Origin: Acidimicrobiales bacterium
Lineage (GTDB): Bacteria > Actinomycetota > Acidimicrobiia > Acidimicrobiales > Iamiaceae
Length of the DNA stretch: 64,000 nt
Reading direction: 5' to 3'
Assembly: GCA_035630295.1 (NCBI GenBank)
Contig: DASQKY010000041.1
Span: forward strand, 1 to 64,000
The notes beneath the pieces were generated by a model. The model saw nothing but the letters and a program-made list of their open reading frames with translations, did not search any database and had not been told where the DNA came from. Each line of letters opens with the position of its first letter. Position 1 is the stretch's first letter. Made by a program: the position numbers and the translations under genes. Positions 53,360-62,606 of this stretch are shown here, one piece after another.

Positions 53360-54481
53360 GTGATCGACCGCGACGGGGACGAGAGCCGGCCGTCAGGGGC
53401 CGCCGACGACGATCGGCCGCGACCGCGCGTCGACGGTCGGCCCCCGGCTGTGGCCCGTCGGGGCCTCGGGAGCCCGCCCCGGACCGGTGCCACCCCCCCG
53501 GCCCGCCGTGCGAGCGACCAGCGGCGTCCCGCGGAGCCGCAGCCCCAGGCCGTCGGCGACCCGGCCGGCGGTCCTGAGCCCACCGGAGCCCCCGTCGCCG
53601 GGCCGGAGGCGGCCAGCGCGTCGACCGTCCGGTCCGAGTCGGCCGGTCCCTCCGATCCCCGGTCGGACCGGGCCGGAGCGTCGGTGATGGCCGCGCCCGA
53701 GGGTGAGCGGCCGGCCCGGCGCTCCCCGTTCCGACGAGCCGGAGCGGCGCCCCACCACCCGAGCCCCCCGGTCCCGGCACCGGCCTCGGTTGCGCCGGCC
53801 GTGGCGCCCGGTCGCCCCGAGATGACGGTCGGCATCACCGATGCCCTGACCCGCTCCTTCGGGGCCCGCCGGCTGCCCGTCGCCCCCGAGCCGCCCTTCG
53901 TGCCCTGCGACGGGCCGTACCGGTGGGAGGTCACGCTCCCCAGCGCCATCGGCCGCACCACCACCATCCGGGTCGGCTCGACCGGGGTGGAGCTGGAGGG
54001 CGCCGCGGTCGCCTTCGACGAGGTCGAGTCGGTGCGGTTCAAGCTCGAGGTCGAGGCCGCCCTGTTCCGCCGGGCGGCATCGGCCCGCATGTCGATCGCC
54101 CTCACCCGCATCGACGGGACCACCGTGCGGGCCACGGCCCGCAACGCCCTCTCGACCCGGCGGGCCGAGCAGATCGTCAGCGCCCTCGGCTACCTGTGGG
54201 ACGTCTTCGGCGACGCCGCCGGGTCCCGTCCTCGGGCCCGCGTGATCGAGCGCATCGGCCAGGGGGCCGAGGTGGTGGTGGGTGGCCTGCGCCTGACCCG
54301 CATCGGCGTGGCCTGGAAGAAGAACCCGATCGAGCCCTGGGGCCACATCGGCGATCCCGTGGTCGAGCGCCGGTCCGTGGTCATCCCGACCTCGGGCCCG
54401 CCCATAGAGGTGTCCATCGCCGCCGATGACGCCTACGTCCTCCCGGCCCTCATCCCCGAGCTCCGGTCCCGCTTCGGCTGA
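53360..54481 (+). CDS. Unknown protein with long disordered N-terminus
   Basis: A 373-aa protein whose first ~155 residues are Pro/Ala/Arg/Ser-rich and likely disordered. The C-terminal ~215 residues form an ordered mixed beta domain (YRWEVTLPSAIGRTTTIRVG to the LRSRFG end). I do not recognise a family. The start is uncertain: GTG 53360 has GGAGG immediately adjacent rather than properly spaced, and ATG 53821 just before the ordered domain is an alternative. It is divergent from helD. Confidence 0.55.
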   Translation: MIDRDGDESRPSGAADDDRPRPRVDGRPPAVARRGLGSPPRTGATPPARRASDQRRPAEPQPQAVGDPAGGPEPTGAPVAGPEAASASTVRSESAGPSDPRSDRAGASVMAAPEGERPARRSPFRRAGAAPHHPSPPVPAPASVAPAVAPGRPEMTVGITDALTRSFGARRLPVAPEPPFVPCDGPYRWEVTLPSAIGRTTTIRVGSTGVELEGAAVAFDEVESVRFKLEVEAALFRRAASARMSIALTRIDGTTVRATARNALSTRRAEQIVSALGYLWDVFGDAAGSRPRARVIERIGQGAEVVVGGLRLTRIGVAWKKNPIEPWGHIGDPVVERRSVVIPTSGPPIEVSIAADDAYVLPALIPELRSRFG

Positions 54482-54528
54482 TAGCCCGCCCCGGGGCGAC
54501 GTGGCGGCCGTTCACCAGCTGCCGCCGC

Positions 54529-54888
54529 TCACCAGCTGGTGCCGGAGGCCTTGCAGGAGACGCAGACGGTGGTGGTGGGCAGGGCCTCGAGCCGGGCCTC
54601 GCCGATGGGCTCCGAGCAGCGGGTGCAGAGGCGCCACGCCTTCGTGCGCGATCGCTCGGTCGCGGCCTCGATCTGGTCCAGCAGCTCCTGGTCCTCCTGG
54701 ATCTGGGCTCGGATGCGGTCTCGCTCCACGAACGTGCCGTCGGACTCCGACCCGCCCTCGTCGTCCCCGGACCCGACATCGGTGCCGGCCTCGGCCAGGG
54801 CGTCGTAGTCGGCGGTGAGGCGGGAGATGCGGGATTCGGTGGCGGCCCGCAGGTCATCGAGGCGGCGCCGGTGGTGGGAGACGGTCAT
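54529..54888 (-). CDS. DksA/TraR-type zinc-finger protein
   Basis: A 119-aa protein. An N-terminal helical region (~1-75, coiled-coil-like, with an acidic break GSGDDEGGSESDG) leads to a zinc finger, LCTRCSEPIGEARLEALP...CVSC, with two CxxC pairs 18 residues apart. DksA-type proteins bind the RNA polymerase secondary channel. The start at 54888 was chosen over a longer frame to 55014 because that extension has no family features. Confidence 0.83.
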   Translation of the reverse strand: MTVSHHRRRLDDLRAATESRISRLTADYDALAEAGTDVGSGDDEGGSESDGTFVERDRIRAQIQEDQELLDQIEAATERSRTKAWRLCTRCSEPIGEARLEALPTTTVCVSCKASGTSW

Positions 54889-55086
54889 CTGCGTGGTCAA
54901 GGAGGGGGCTCCGGGGATGAGGGGGGACGGGCAACCTATCGCCCGGCCGGGCCACTGCGGCTCTCGGCGTCGGCCCGGTGGCCCCGGGCAGCCGTGGGCT
55001 CGGCCCTTGGCCACCGAGGACGACGTGCGCCGGATCGCCCTGGCCCACCCCGAGACCGAGGCCCACCCCGCCGGCCCGGGTCCGGC

Positions 55087-56883
55087 TCAGTAGTCCTTCC
55101 AGCCGTCCCGCTCGTACTCGAGGATGGCCGGGTCGACCAGGGTGGAGGCCTCGACGTCGGTCGGCCCCTGGTCCTGCGGGAACACCCGGGCCGCCTCCAG
55201 CAGGGCCTCGTCGACGAAGCGCAGCTCGTCCGCCACGGCCGGGTCGACACCCGGCTCGGGCCGGTCCGGGCCGGCCAGGAAGAAGCCCCAGTCGCCGAAG
55301 CTGGGCACGTCGACGTGGTACGGCACCGCCTCCAGGCCGGCCTCGTCGATCGAGGCGCCGATCGACCAGTAGGCGTCCCGGGCGAAGTAGGGCGAGCCGG
55401 CCTGGACCACCATCCGGCCCCCGGGGGCCAGGGCCCGGGCCGCCAGCCCGTAGAACTCGACCGAGTAGAGCTTGGCCGTGGCGGCATCGTCGGGGTCGGG
55501 CATGTCGACCACGATCACGTCGAAGCCCGCCGCCCCCGTCCGGCCGGCGCCGTCCCCGGCACCGTCGAGCCAGGGCCGGTCCCGGAGCCAGGAGAAGGCG
55601 TCCCGGGTCACCACCGACACCCGGGGGTCGTCCAGGGAGCCCTGGTTCAGGTCCCGGACCCGCGGGTCGGTGCGGGCCAGCTCGATCACCGCCGGGTCGA
55701 GCTCCACCTCGACCACCTCGTCGACGTCGTCGTAGCGGAGGACCTCCCGCAGGGCCAGGCCGTCGCCCCCGCCCAGCACCAGCACCCGGTCCCGGGGCCC
55801 GGCCATGGCCGGGTGCACCAGGGCCTCGTGGTAGCGGTACTCGTCGACGCTGGAGAACTGGAGGTCGCCGTTGAGGAACAGGCGCACGTCGCTCCGCCCC
55901 CCGAGGATGGCACCCCGCTCGGTGAGCACGATGTCCTGGTACGGGCTCCGCTCGGCGTGCACGATCGGGTCGCCGTAGAGGGCCTGGCGGGCCGAGGCCT
56001 CGAACTGGTCGGCGCGCGCCGCGGCCAGCCCCAGCACGCCGATCACGGCGGCGAAGGCCGCCACCGCCCCGGCCAGGCCTCGCCGGGACAGCTCGGCGCG
56101 GAACAGCCACAGGCACACCACCGCGGCGGCCAGGGCGTTCACCGCGCCGGCCAGCATCGCCCCCTGGATCTGGCCGAAGGCCGGCAGCAACAGGAACGGG
56201 AAGGCCAGGCCTCCCACCAGGGCGCCGATGTAGTCCACGGCGAACAGGTCGGCGGCGGCATCGGCCGCGGCCTGGGCCCGGATGCGCTGGACCAGGGCCA
56301 TGAGCACCGGGATCTCGGCCCCGATGAGCACGCCGATGGCGCTGGCCACGACGACCAGGACCGGCTGGTAGAGGTCCAGCCAGGCGAAGGAGGCGTACAG
56401 GGCCATGACCGACAGGCCGCCCAGCAGGGCCAGGGCCAGCTCGATGACGGCGAAGGACGCCACCGGCCACCGGGCCAGGCGCTTGGCCGCCAGCGAGCCG
56501 ATGCCCATGGCGAAGACGAAGACCGAGATGACGATGGATGCCTGGTGGACGCTGTTGCCGATGAGGTAGCTGCCCAGGGCCACCAGGGCCAGCTCGTAGA
56601 CCAGCCCGCACGCCGCGCACACGAACACCGCCCCCAGCACGACCGACCGCGAGATGCGCCGCCCCACCGGCAGCCGCAGGGGCGGGTCGCCGGCCGGCCC
56701 CGCCGCCGGCCCGTCGCCGGCCGGGGTGTCGGCGGCCACGGCCACGCCGCCGGCGGCCACCGCGGTGACCTCCGGGGGGCCGTCGTCCTCGTCGCCGGGA
56801 TGGCTCGACGGGCCCCCGGAGGGAGCCGTCGGCGCGTCCCGGTCGGGAGGCGGCGCCGCCGGCCCCCGGGGCGCGTCGGTCAC
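55087..56883 (-). CDS. speE: Membrane-bound spermidine synthase-like aminopropyltransferase
   Basis: A 598-aa fusion. An N-terminal disordered segment (~1-75) and about seven transmembrane helices (~80-290) precede a spermidine synthase fold. Motifs are the SAM-site VLVLGGGDGLALREVL, VVEVELDPAVIELA, FDVIVVDMPDP with KLYSVEFYGLA, and VPSFGDWGFFLAG. The normal DxTDP motif is DMPDPDD here, so activity on putrescine is uncertain. It is the last gene of a five-gene minus-strand cluster, 40 bp after the DUF350 gene. GTG 56883. Confidence 0.85.
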   Translation of the reverse strand: MTDAPRGPAAPPPDRDAPTAPSGGPSSHPGDEDDGPPEVTAVAAGGVAVAADTPAGDGPAAGPAGDPPLRLPVGRRISRSVVLGAVFVCAACGLVYELALVALGSYLIGNSVHQASIVISVFVFAMGIGSLAAKRLARWPVASFAVIELALALLGGLSVMALYASFAWLDLYQPVLVVVASAIGVLIGAEIPVLMALVQRIRAQAAADAAADLFAVDYIGALVGGLAFPFLLLPAFGQIQGAMLAGAVNALAAAVVCLWLFRAELSRRGLAGAVAAFAAVIGVLGLAAARADQFEASARQALYGDPIVHAERSPYQDIVLTERGAILGGRSDVRLFLNGDLQFSSVDEYRYHEALVHPAMAGPRDRVLVLGGGDGLALREVLRYDDVDEVVEVELDPAVIELARTDPRVRDLNQGSLDDPRVSVVTRDAFSWLRDRPWLDGAGDGAGRTGAAGFDVIVVDMPDPDDAATAKLYSVEFYGLAARALAPGGRMVVQAGSPYFARDAYWSIGASIDEAGLEAVPYHVDVPSFGDWGFFLAGPDRPEPGVDPAVADELRFVDEALLEAARVFPQDQGPTDVEASTLVDPAILEYERDGWKDY

Positions 56884-56923
56884 CGGGCCTCTCCCGAGCG
56901 GGGGTCGGGTCCGGCCACGACGG

Positions 56924-57346
56924 TCAGGTGACGGAGGCGGCGACCACCGCGCCGATGGCCAGGTGGCTGGCCGCGGTGACCAGCGAGGCGGGGTGGAAGC
57001 GCTCCTCGGTGATGATGTCGCCCAGCTTCCCCGGCGTGAGCAGGTCGATGAGCAGGAAGGCCACCGAGAGCAGGACCACGCCCAGGATGCCGTAGCCCGC
57101 GGCCCGGGCCAGGCCCTCACCCAGGTCGCCGTCCGCGCTCCAGATGCCGGTGGCCACGACCCCGCCCAGGGCGGTGAGGCCCGAGGCCAGGACGATGGCG
57201 GCGTTGAGGTTTCGCCGGCCCCAGATGAGCTCACCCAGCTTGCCGGGGGTCAGGAGGTCCAGGGCCAGGTAGCCGAGGCCGAGCACGGCGATGCCGACGG
57301 CGCCGAAGGCCAGGGCATCGAGGATGTCGTTGAGCACGTCGGACAT
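56924..57346 (-). CDS. DUF350 membrane protein
   Basis: A 140-aa four-helix membrane protein made of two DUF350-like halves, each with a LDLLTPGKLGE or LIDLLTPGKLGD motif after a hydrophobic helix. The function is unknown; E. coli YjfL belongs to the family. It lies between the DUF4247 and speE genes in the cluster. Confidence 0.87.
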   Translation of the reverse strand: MSDVLNDILDALAFGAVGIAVLGLGYLALDLLTPGKLGELIWGRRNLNAAIVLASGLTALGGVVATGIWSADGDLGEGLARAAGYGILGVVLLSVAFLLIDLLTPGKLGDIITEERFHPASLVTAASHLAIGAVVAASVT

Positions 57347-57487
57347 GGGCGCTGCTTTCGTCGGGACGTCGGTCGGGGTGGAGAGGCGGTGGTGCGGGGT
57401 CGGGGCGAGGGGGCGTGCGGGGTCGGGGTGCGACGCGGTGTCAGGCCGGGTGGCGGGCCGAGCCGGGCCGGCCCGGACGAGGGCCGG

Positions 57488-57973
57488 TCACTTGCCGGAC
57501 CCCGGGCCGCCGCCGCGGGCCACGTCGGTGTAGCTCTGGTAGCGGCCCCAGCGGTTGCCGATGAAGAAGAAGTGCCGCTGGCGGCCGGTGCGGGCACCGT
57601 CGATCTCGATGGTGGTCCGGCCGCCGGACGTGGGCAGGCGCGGGGTGCTGGCCGTGGTCGGGGCGCCCGGGACGCTGGTGGTGCCCGGACTGGTGGACGC
57701 CGTCGCCGGGGCGATGGCCACGATGTCGTCGGAGTACTGGAGGAACACCCGTCCCTCGGTCTCGTGGCGGTCGACGGGCCGGCGGAACTTGGTGAAGGCG
57801 GCGGCCACGGCCGAGACCGACTGCGGTGAGCTGTAGCGGCCGTCGCTGCCGGTGTACTCCTTCGAGGCGAAGTCGCGCAGCGAGTCGCCCCCGCCGCCGG
57901 AGCAGGCGGCCAGCAGGACGAGGGCCAGGGCCACGGCCAGCACGCCCCGGCCGGCGACCACCCGGCGGCTCAC
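57488..57973 (-). CDS. DUF4247 lipoprotein
   Basis: A 161-aa lipoprotein with lipobox LLAAC about residue 24. The family core runs SLRDFASKEY, RYSSPQSVSAVAAAFT, VFLQYSDDIVAIAP and FFFIGNRWGRYQSY. A Thr/Ser/Pro-rich linker interrupts it near residues 95-120. GTG 57973 overlaps the end of the DUF2617 gene by 4 bp, so the two are coupled. A 141-bp gap follows before the DUF350 gene. Confidence 0.83.
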   Translation of the reverse strand: MSRRVVAGRGVLAVALALVLLAACSGGGGDSLRDFASKEYTGSDGRYSSPQSVSAVAAAFTKFRRPVDRHETEGRVFLQYSDDIVAIAPATASTSPGTTSVPGAPTTASTPRLPTSGGRTTIEIDGARTGRQRHFFFIGNRWGRYQSYTDVARGGGPGSGK

Positions 57974-58566
57974 GACCCGTCTCCCTCGACCAACGGGCGC
58001 CCGAGCACCGCGGAGGGCCGTGCTCCGAGGCCGGCGGCGACGGCCGGCGGGTTGGCCGGAGCCGGGGGCGCGACGACCGGTGCGGTGGTGACGGTGGTGG
58101 TGGTCATGGCGACCTCGTCGGTCTGGGGGTAGACGTGCCAGGTGCGCCAGCGGCACCGGTGGCGGCTGACCTCGGCGGCCAGCACGGTGAGGGCGTCGGA
58201 CGAGCCGGGGAACGCCCCGACCAGGGCGTCGGGCGCGTCCTGGTAGCGGTGGCGGAGGGCGGCGGCGTGGCCGGCCGCGCCGGAGAGGATGCGGGCCTGG
58301 AACCGGCAGGCCAGCGGGCCCACCACCCGGTGGTCGCGGGCCGGCAGGCCGGGGGCGCCCGCCCCGCAGGCCACCAGCTCGGTGACCTCGACCTGGTCGG
58401 TGCGGAGCAGGGCCTGGTGGGAGGCACCCAGGAGGTGGAGCTCCAGCGTCCCACCCAGGGCCGGGAGCCGCAGCACGGCCAGCGAGGGCTGGACCGGGGC
58501 GTCGGTGCGGAAGCAGAGCTGGCCGGCGGCCACGTCGCGGAACGGGGTGTCGAGCACGGCGCGCAC
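57970..58566 (-). CDS. DUF2617 protein
   Basis: A 198-aa protein. Its core is LELHLLGASHQALLRTDQVE with ARDHRVVGPLACRFQARILS, followed by LPARDH-type and WRTWHVYPQTDEVAMTTTTV segments, which I recall as the DUF2617 pattern. The ~45 C-terminal residues are Ala/Pro-rich. GTG 58566 lies 1 bp after the DUF4178 stop and its end overlaps the DUF4247 start. Confidence 0.75.
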   Translation of the reverse strand: MRAVLDTPFRDVAAGQLCFRTDAPVQPSLAVLRLPALGGTLELHLLGASHQALLRTDQVEVTELVACGAGAPGLPARDHRVVGPLACRFQARILSGAAGHAAALRHRYQDAPDALVGAFPGSSDALTVLAAEVSRHRCRWRTWHVYPQTDEVAMTTTTVTTAPVVAPPAPANPPAVAAGLGARPSAVLGRPLVEGDGS

Positions 58567-58567
58567 G

Positions 58568-59194
58568 TCAGGCCCCGGCCGATCGGGCCCAGACCGTGAC
58601 CTCGGCGGGGGCCAGGACGACGCCCGTGGCCATCTCCCAGCTACCGGAGGTGAACCGCTCGAAGCCGAGGCGGTGCCCGTCGGGACCCACGTAGTCGGCG
58701 TACTCCATGTGGCCGTGGGCCGGGAGCCCGGTCGAGCCGGAGGTGGAGTAGGCGGCCCGGCCGCGCTCCTGGAAGGCGTAGGTGACGCCGTCCAGGCTCA
58801 CCTCGGCGCCCCCGGGCTCCTGGGTGCTGCCCTTGACCTGGCGCCAGAGCACGGTCTCCAGGACCCCCTCGTCGTCCTCGACGCTGAGCCAGGTGCGCTC
58901 GGTGTCCTCCAGGAGGTGCTCCAGCCACTGGAAGCCGTCCTCGTCGTAGCGCACCGACCCGACCACCAGGTTGTCGGTGCCCTTGATGTTCACCACGTCC
59001 CCGACGGTGATGGCGACCGGGCTCAGCCGCCCGTCGGGGGTCATCACCGCCGCCGTCGCCGCGTGCTGGCGGCCCCGCGCCTCGCGGGTCCGGCGGGCCG
59101 AGATGCGGGCGGCCACGACCACGGCCACGGCGGCCAGCGCCACCACCAGCACGACGATCACCACCACGACCACGGCCGTTCCCACGGGCGACAC
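58568..59194 (-). CDS. DUF4178 protein with N-terminal membrane anchor
   Basis: A 208-aa protein. One transmembrane helix (~5-30) is followed by a DUF4178 domain containing VGDVVNIKGTDNLVVGSVRY, GFQWLEHLLED and WLSVEDDEG. It heads the cluster DUF4178-DUF2617-DUF4247-DUF350-SpeE. Proteins of this type probably sit on the cytoplasmic face of the membrane. Their biochemical role is not established. Confidence 0.83.
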   Translation of the reverse strand: MSPVGTAVVVVVIVVLVVALAAVAVVVAARISARRTREARGRQHAATAAVMTPDGRLSPVAITVGDVVNIKGTDNLVVGSVRYDEDGFQWLEHLLEDTERTWLSVEDDEGVLETVLWRQVKGSTQEPGGAEVSLDGVTYAFQERGRAAYSTSGSTGLPAHGHMEYADYVGPDGHRLGFERFTSGSWEMATGVVLAPAEVTVWARSAGA

Positions 59195-59298
59195 CGTGCC
59201 ACACCGGCCGCCGGCTGGCGACCCGCACCGGCGGGGGCCACCTCCCCGTCGTCACCCCACGGCCGGCCGGCAGCCGCGGCCCGTCGTGGCGGATCGGC

Positions 59299-59664
59299 TC
59301 AGCGGGGGCGCATGCGGTCGATCCGGCGCCGGTCGCGCTTGGTGGGCCGCCCGGCCCCCCGCTCCCGGGACGCCACCGGGGGCAGGGCCTCGTCGCCGGC
59401 CGGTGGGGGAGGGGTGTGGTCCACGTAGCAGGTGACGGCCACCGGGGCCCCGACCCGCTTCTCGATCACCTGGACCACCTCGACCACGCGGTCGACCTGG
59501 TGGAGGCGCGCCTCGACGAGGTCCCCGACGGCCACGGCGGTGGCCGCCTTGGCCGACCGGCCGCCGACCCGCACGTGGCCGGCCCGGCAGGCCGCGGTGG
59601 CCGCTGAGCGGGTCGGGGCCAGGCGCACCGCCCACAGCCAACGGTCGACCCGGGTGGACTCCAC
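59299..59664 (-). CDS. S4-domain RNA-binding protein, Hsp15/HslR-like
   Basis: A 121-aa protein with an S4 RNA-binding domain at the N-terminus: TRVDRWLWAVRLAPTRSAA, then CRAGHVRVGGRSAKAA, then VAVGDLVEAR. It has a basic C-terminal tail (RPTKRDRRRIDRMRPR). Hsp15 rescues stalled 50S subunits in E. coli. The start GTG 59664 fits the normal beginning; a very long antisense frame upstream is not coding. Confidence 0.88.
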   Translation of the reverse strand: MESTRVDRWLWAVRLAPTRSAATAACRAGHVRVGGRSAKAATAVAVGDLVEARLHQVDRVVEVVQVIEKRVGAPVAVTCYVDHTPPPPAGDEALPPVASRERGAGRPTKRDRRRIDRMRPR

Positions 59665-59799
59665 CGACCCAGCCTCGCGCCGAGCGGGGGCCGGGTGGCA
59701 GCGCCCCCCTCGGGGACCGGGCCCGGCCGCGGCCGGGCCATCGCCCGGAGGGGTGGGATCTCGTCCGACGGACCCCCCGCCGCTGGCTACCCTCCTGCC

Positions 59800-61179
59800 G
59801 TGGTCCCGCCCGCTGCTCCCGACGACGACCCCGTGGTGCCGGCCGAGGCGCCCAGGGTGCGCGTCGGCCTGTTGGGTTGCGGCAACGTGGGGGCCGCCCT
59901 GGTCGGGTTGGTCACCGGGCGGCAGGACACCATCGCGGCCCGGTCCGGGGTGGTGCTCGACATCACCCGCGTGGCGGTGCGCAGCCTCACCCGCGACCGC
60001 GGGGTGGCGGTGCCCGAAGGCGTGCTGACGCGCGACGCCGCCGCCGTGGCCGTCGACCCCGAGGTCGACGTGGTGGTCGAGGTCATCGGGGGCATCGAGC
60101 CGGCCCGCGAGCTGATCCTCTCGGCCCTGGCCGCCGGCAAGCCGGTGGTCACCGCCAACAAGGAGCTGCTGGCCAACCACGGGGCCGAGCTGGCCGCGGC
60201 GGCCGACGCGGCCGAGGTGGACCTGCTGTTCGAGGCGTCGGTGGCGGGCGGCATCCCCATCATCCGGCCCCTGCGCGAGTCGCTGGCCGGCGAGGACGTG
60301 ACCCGGGTGATGGGCATCGTCAACGGCACCACCAACTTCATCCTCACCCGCATGACCGAGGACGGCACCGGCTACGCCGAGGCCCTGGCCGAGGCCCAGA
60401 GCCTGGGCTACGCCGAGCGGGACCCCACCGCGGACGTGGAGGGCTACGACGCCGGGGCCAAGGCGGCCATCATCGCCTCCCTGGCCTTCGGGGCCCGGGT
60501 GGTGGCGGGCGACGTGTACCACGAGGGCATCTCCGGGGTCAGCGCCGCCGACATCGCCTCGGCATCGCGCCTGGGCCACGTCATCAAGCTCCTGGCCGTG
60601 TGCGAGCGGGTGGCCGGCGACGACGGCCCCGAGGTGGCGGTGCGGGTCCACCCGGCCATGCTCCCGGTCCAGCACCCCCTGGCCGGGGTGCGCGACAGCT
60701 TCAACGCCGTGTTCGTGGAGGGCGCGGCGGTGGGCGACCTCATGTTCTACGGCCGGGGGGCCGGGGGCGACCCCACGGCCTCGGCGGTGCTGGGCGACCT
60801 CATCGACGCCGCCGTCAACCTGCGCAAGGGCACCCACGCCACCCTGGGTAGCACCGAGCGGGCCCGCATCCGCCCCATCGACGAGCAGCGCAGCCCCTTC
60901 TACCTGAGCATCGACGTCGAGGACCGGCCCGGCGTGCTGCGGGCCCTGGCCGAGGTGTTCGAGGCCCACCGGGTGTCGATCCGCTCCCTGGAGCAGGAGG
61001 GCATCGGCGACGCGGCCCGCATCCTGCTCATCACCCACGTGGCCCGCGAGGCCGACCTCCAGGCCACCGTGGTCGCCCTGCGGGGCCTCGACGTGGTGCG
61101 CCGGGTGGGCAGCGTGGTGCGGGTGGTGGGCGACGACGGGGACGACGCGGCCGGCGCCGGCCCGGCGAACGGCGCCTAG
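59800..61179 (+). CDS. hom: Homoserine dehydrogenase
   Basis: A 459-aa enzyme reducing aspartate semialdehyde to homoserine. NAD(P)-binding GLLGCGNVGAAL lies near residue 24, the catalytic region includes GIVNGTTNFILTRM and AERDPTADVEGYDAGAKA, and a C-terminal ACT domain (~375-445, FYLSIDVEDRPGVLRALAEV) gives threonine feedback control. GTG 59800. It is followed after 3 bp by thrC, forming the threonine branch operon. Confidence 0.95.
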   Translation: MVPPAAPDDDPVVPAEAPRVRVGLLGCGNVGAALVGLVTGRQDTIAARSGVVLDITRVAVRSLTRDRGVAVPEGVLTRDAAAVAVDPEVDVVVEVIGGIEPARELILSALAAGKPVVTANKELLANHGAELAAAADAAEVDLLFEASVAGGIPIIRPLRESLAGEDVTRVMGIVNGTTNFILTRMTEDGTGYAEALAEAQSLGYAERDPTADVEGYDAGAKAAIIASLAFGARVVAGDVYHEGISGVSAADIASASRLGHVIKLLAVCERVAGDDGPEVAVRVHPAMLPVQHPLAGVRDSFNAVFVEGAAVGDLMFYGRGAGGDPTASAVLGDLIDAAVNLRKGTHATLGSTERARIRPIDEQRSPFYLSIDVEDRPGVLRALAEVFEAHRVSIRSLEQEGIGDAARILLITHVAREADLQATVVALRGLDVVRRVGSVVRVVGDDGDDAAGAGPANGA

Positions 61180-61182
61180 CCG

Positions 61183-62559
61183 GTGCGCTACGTCAGCACC
61201 CGGGGCTCGTGCCCGCCGGTGGGCTTCGACGGGGCCCTGGTCGGCGGGCTGGCTCCCGACGGCGGGCTGTACGTGCCCGAGGAGTGGCCGGAGATCGACG
61301 TCCACCCGTCGGCCGAGCGCTACACCGACGTGGCCGTCGAGGTCCTGGCCCCCTACGTGGCGCCGGCCATGGGGCGGGACGAGCTGCGCCCCCTGGTCGA
61401 GGAGGCCTACGCCACCTTCGGCCACCCCGAGGTGTGCCCGGTGCGGCCCCTGGGCGGCGACCTCCACCTGCTGGAGCTGTTCTGGGGGCCGACGCTGGCC
61501 TTCAAGGACGTGGCCCTCCAACTGGTCGGCCGCCTGTTCGACCGGGAGCTGGCCCGGCGCGACGAGCGGGCCACCATCCTGGTGGCCACCTCGGGCGACA
61601 CCGGCTCGGCGGCCATCGAGGCCTGCCGGGGCCGCGACCGGCTCGACATCGTGGTCCTCCACCCGGCCGGCCGGGTCAGCGAGGTGCAGCGCCGGCAGAT
61701 GACCACCGTGGACGAGCCCAACGTGCGCAACGTGGCCGTGGACGGGACCTTCGACGACTGCCAGGACCTGGTGAAGGCGGCCTTCGCCGACACGGCCCTG
61801 CGCGCCGAGCTGCAGTTGGCAGCCATGAACTCCATCAACTGGGGCCGGGTCATGGCCCAGGTCGTCTACTACGTCACCTCGGCGGCGGCGGTGGCGCCCG
61901 AGGGCCCGGTGTCGTTCTCGGTGCCCACCGGCAACTTCGGCAACGTCCTGGCCGGGTGGGTGGCGGCCCAGGGGGGCCTGGACGTGGACCGCTTCGTCAT
62001 CGGCTCCAACCGCAACGACATCCTGGCCCGGTGGATCGACTCCGGGGTGATGGAGATGGAGGGGGTCGAGCCCTCCCTCAGCCCGTCCATGGACATCCAG
62101 GTGTCGAGCAACGTCGAGCGCTACCTGTGGGAGCTCTACGGCCGCAACGGGGCGGTGGTGGCCGAGGCCATGTCGACGCTGCGGGCCACCGGCCGGATCG
62201 ACGTGGGCGAGGCCCGCATGGCCCGGGTCCGGTCCGCCTTCTCCGGCGTGCGGGTCGACGACGAGGCCACCCTGGCCGAGATCCGCCGGGTCCACGACGA
62301 GACCGGTGAGCTGGTCGACCCCCACACCGCGGTGGCCATCGCTGCCGCCCGGGCCGTGCCGTCGCCGGCCGGCACCCCCCGGATCTGCCTGGCCACCGCC
62401 CACGCGGCCAAGTTCCCCGACGCCGTGGAAGCCGCCACCGGCATCCGGCCGCTCCTGCCGCCCCACCTGGCCGACCTCCTGGAGCAGGACGAGCGGGTCG
62501 ACCACCTGGCCAACGACTCGGCCGCCCTGGCCGACTACCTGCGGGCCACCGCTCGCTGA
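61183..62559 (+). CDS. thrC: Threonine synthase
   Basis: A 458-aa PLP enzyme converting phosphohomoserine to threonine. It begins MRYVSTRG with LAPDGGLYVPEEWP. The PLP lysine is in TLAFKDVALQLVGR, with ATSGDTGSAAIEACRG for phosphate binding and PTGNFGNVLAGW further on. The length suits the longer (type 1, E. coli-like) class. No homoserine kinase gene follows in the window. Confidence 0.95.
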   Translation: MRYVSTRGSCPPVGFDGALVGGLAPDGGLYVPEEWPEIDVHPSAERYTDVAVEVLAPYVAPAMGRDELRPLVEEAYATFGHPEVCPVRPLGGDLHLLELFWGPTLAFKDVALQLVGRLFDRELARRDERATILVATSGDTGSAAIEACRGRDRLDIVVLHPAGRVSEVQRRQMTTVDEPNVRNVAVDGTFDDCQDLVKAAFADTALRAELQLAAMNSINWGRVMAQVVYYVTSAAAVAPEGPVSFSVPTGNFGNVLAGWVAAQGGLDVDRFVIGSNRNDILARWIDSGVMEMEGVEPSLSPSMDIQVSSNVERYLWELYGRNGAVVAEAMSTLRATGRIDVGEARMARVRSAFSGVRVDDEATLAEIRRVHDETGELVDPHTAVAIAAARAVPSPAGTPRICLATAHAAKFPDAVEAATGIRPLLPPHLADLLEQDERVDHLANDSAALADYLRATAR

Positions 62560-62606
62560 CGGGCCTGCCCGGTGGACGCCCCGGGCCGCTCGGTAGGGTC
62601 GCCGGG

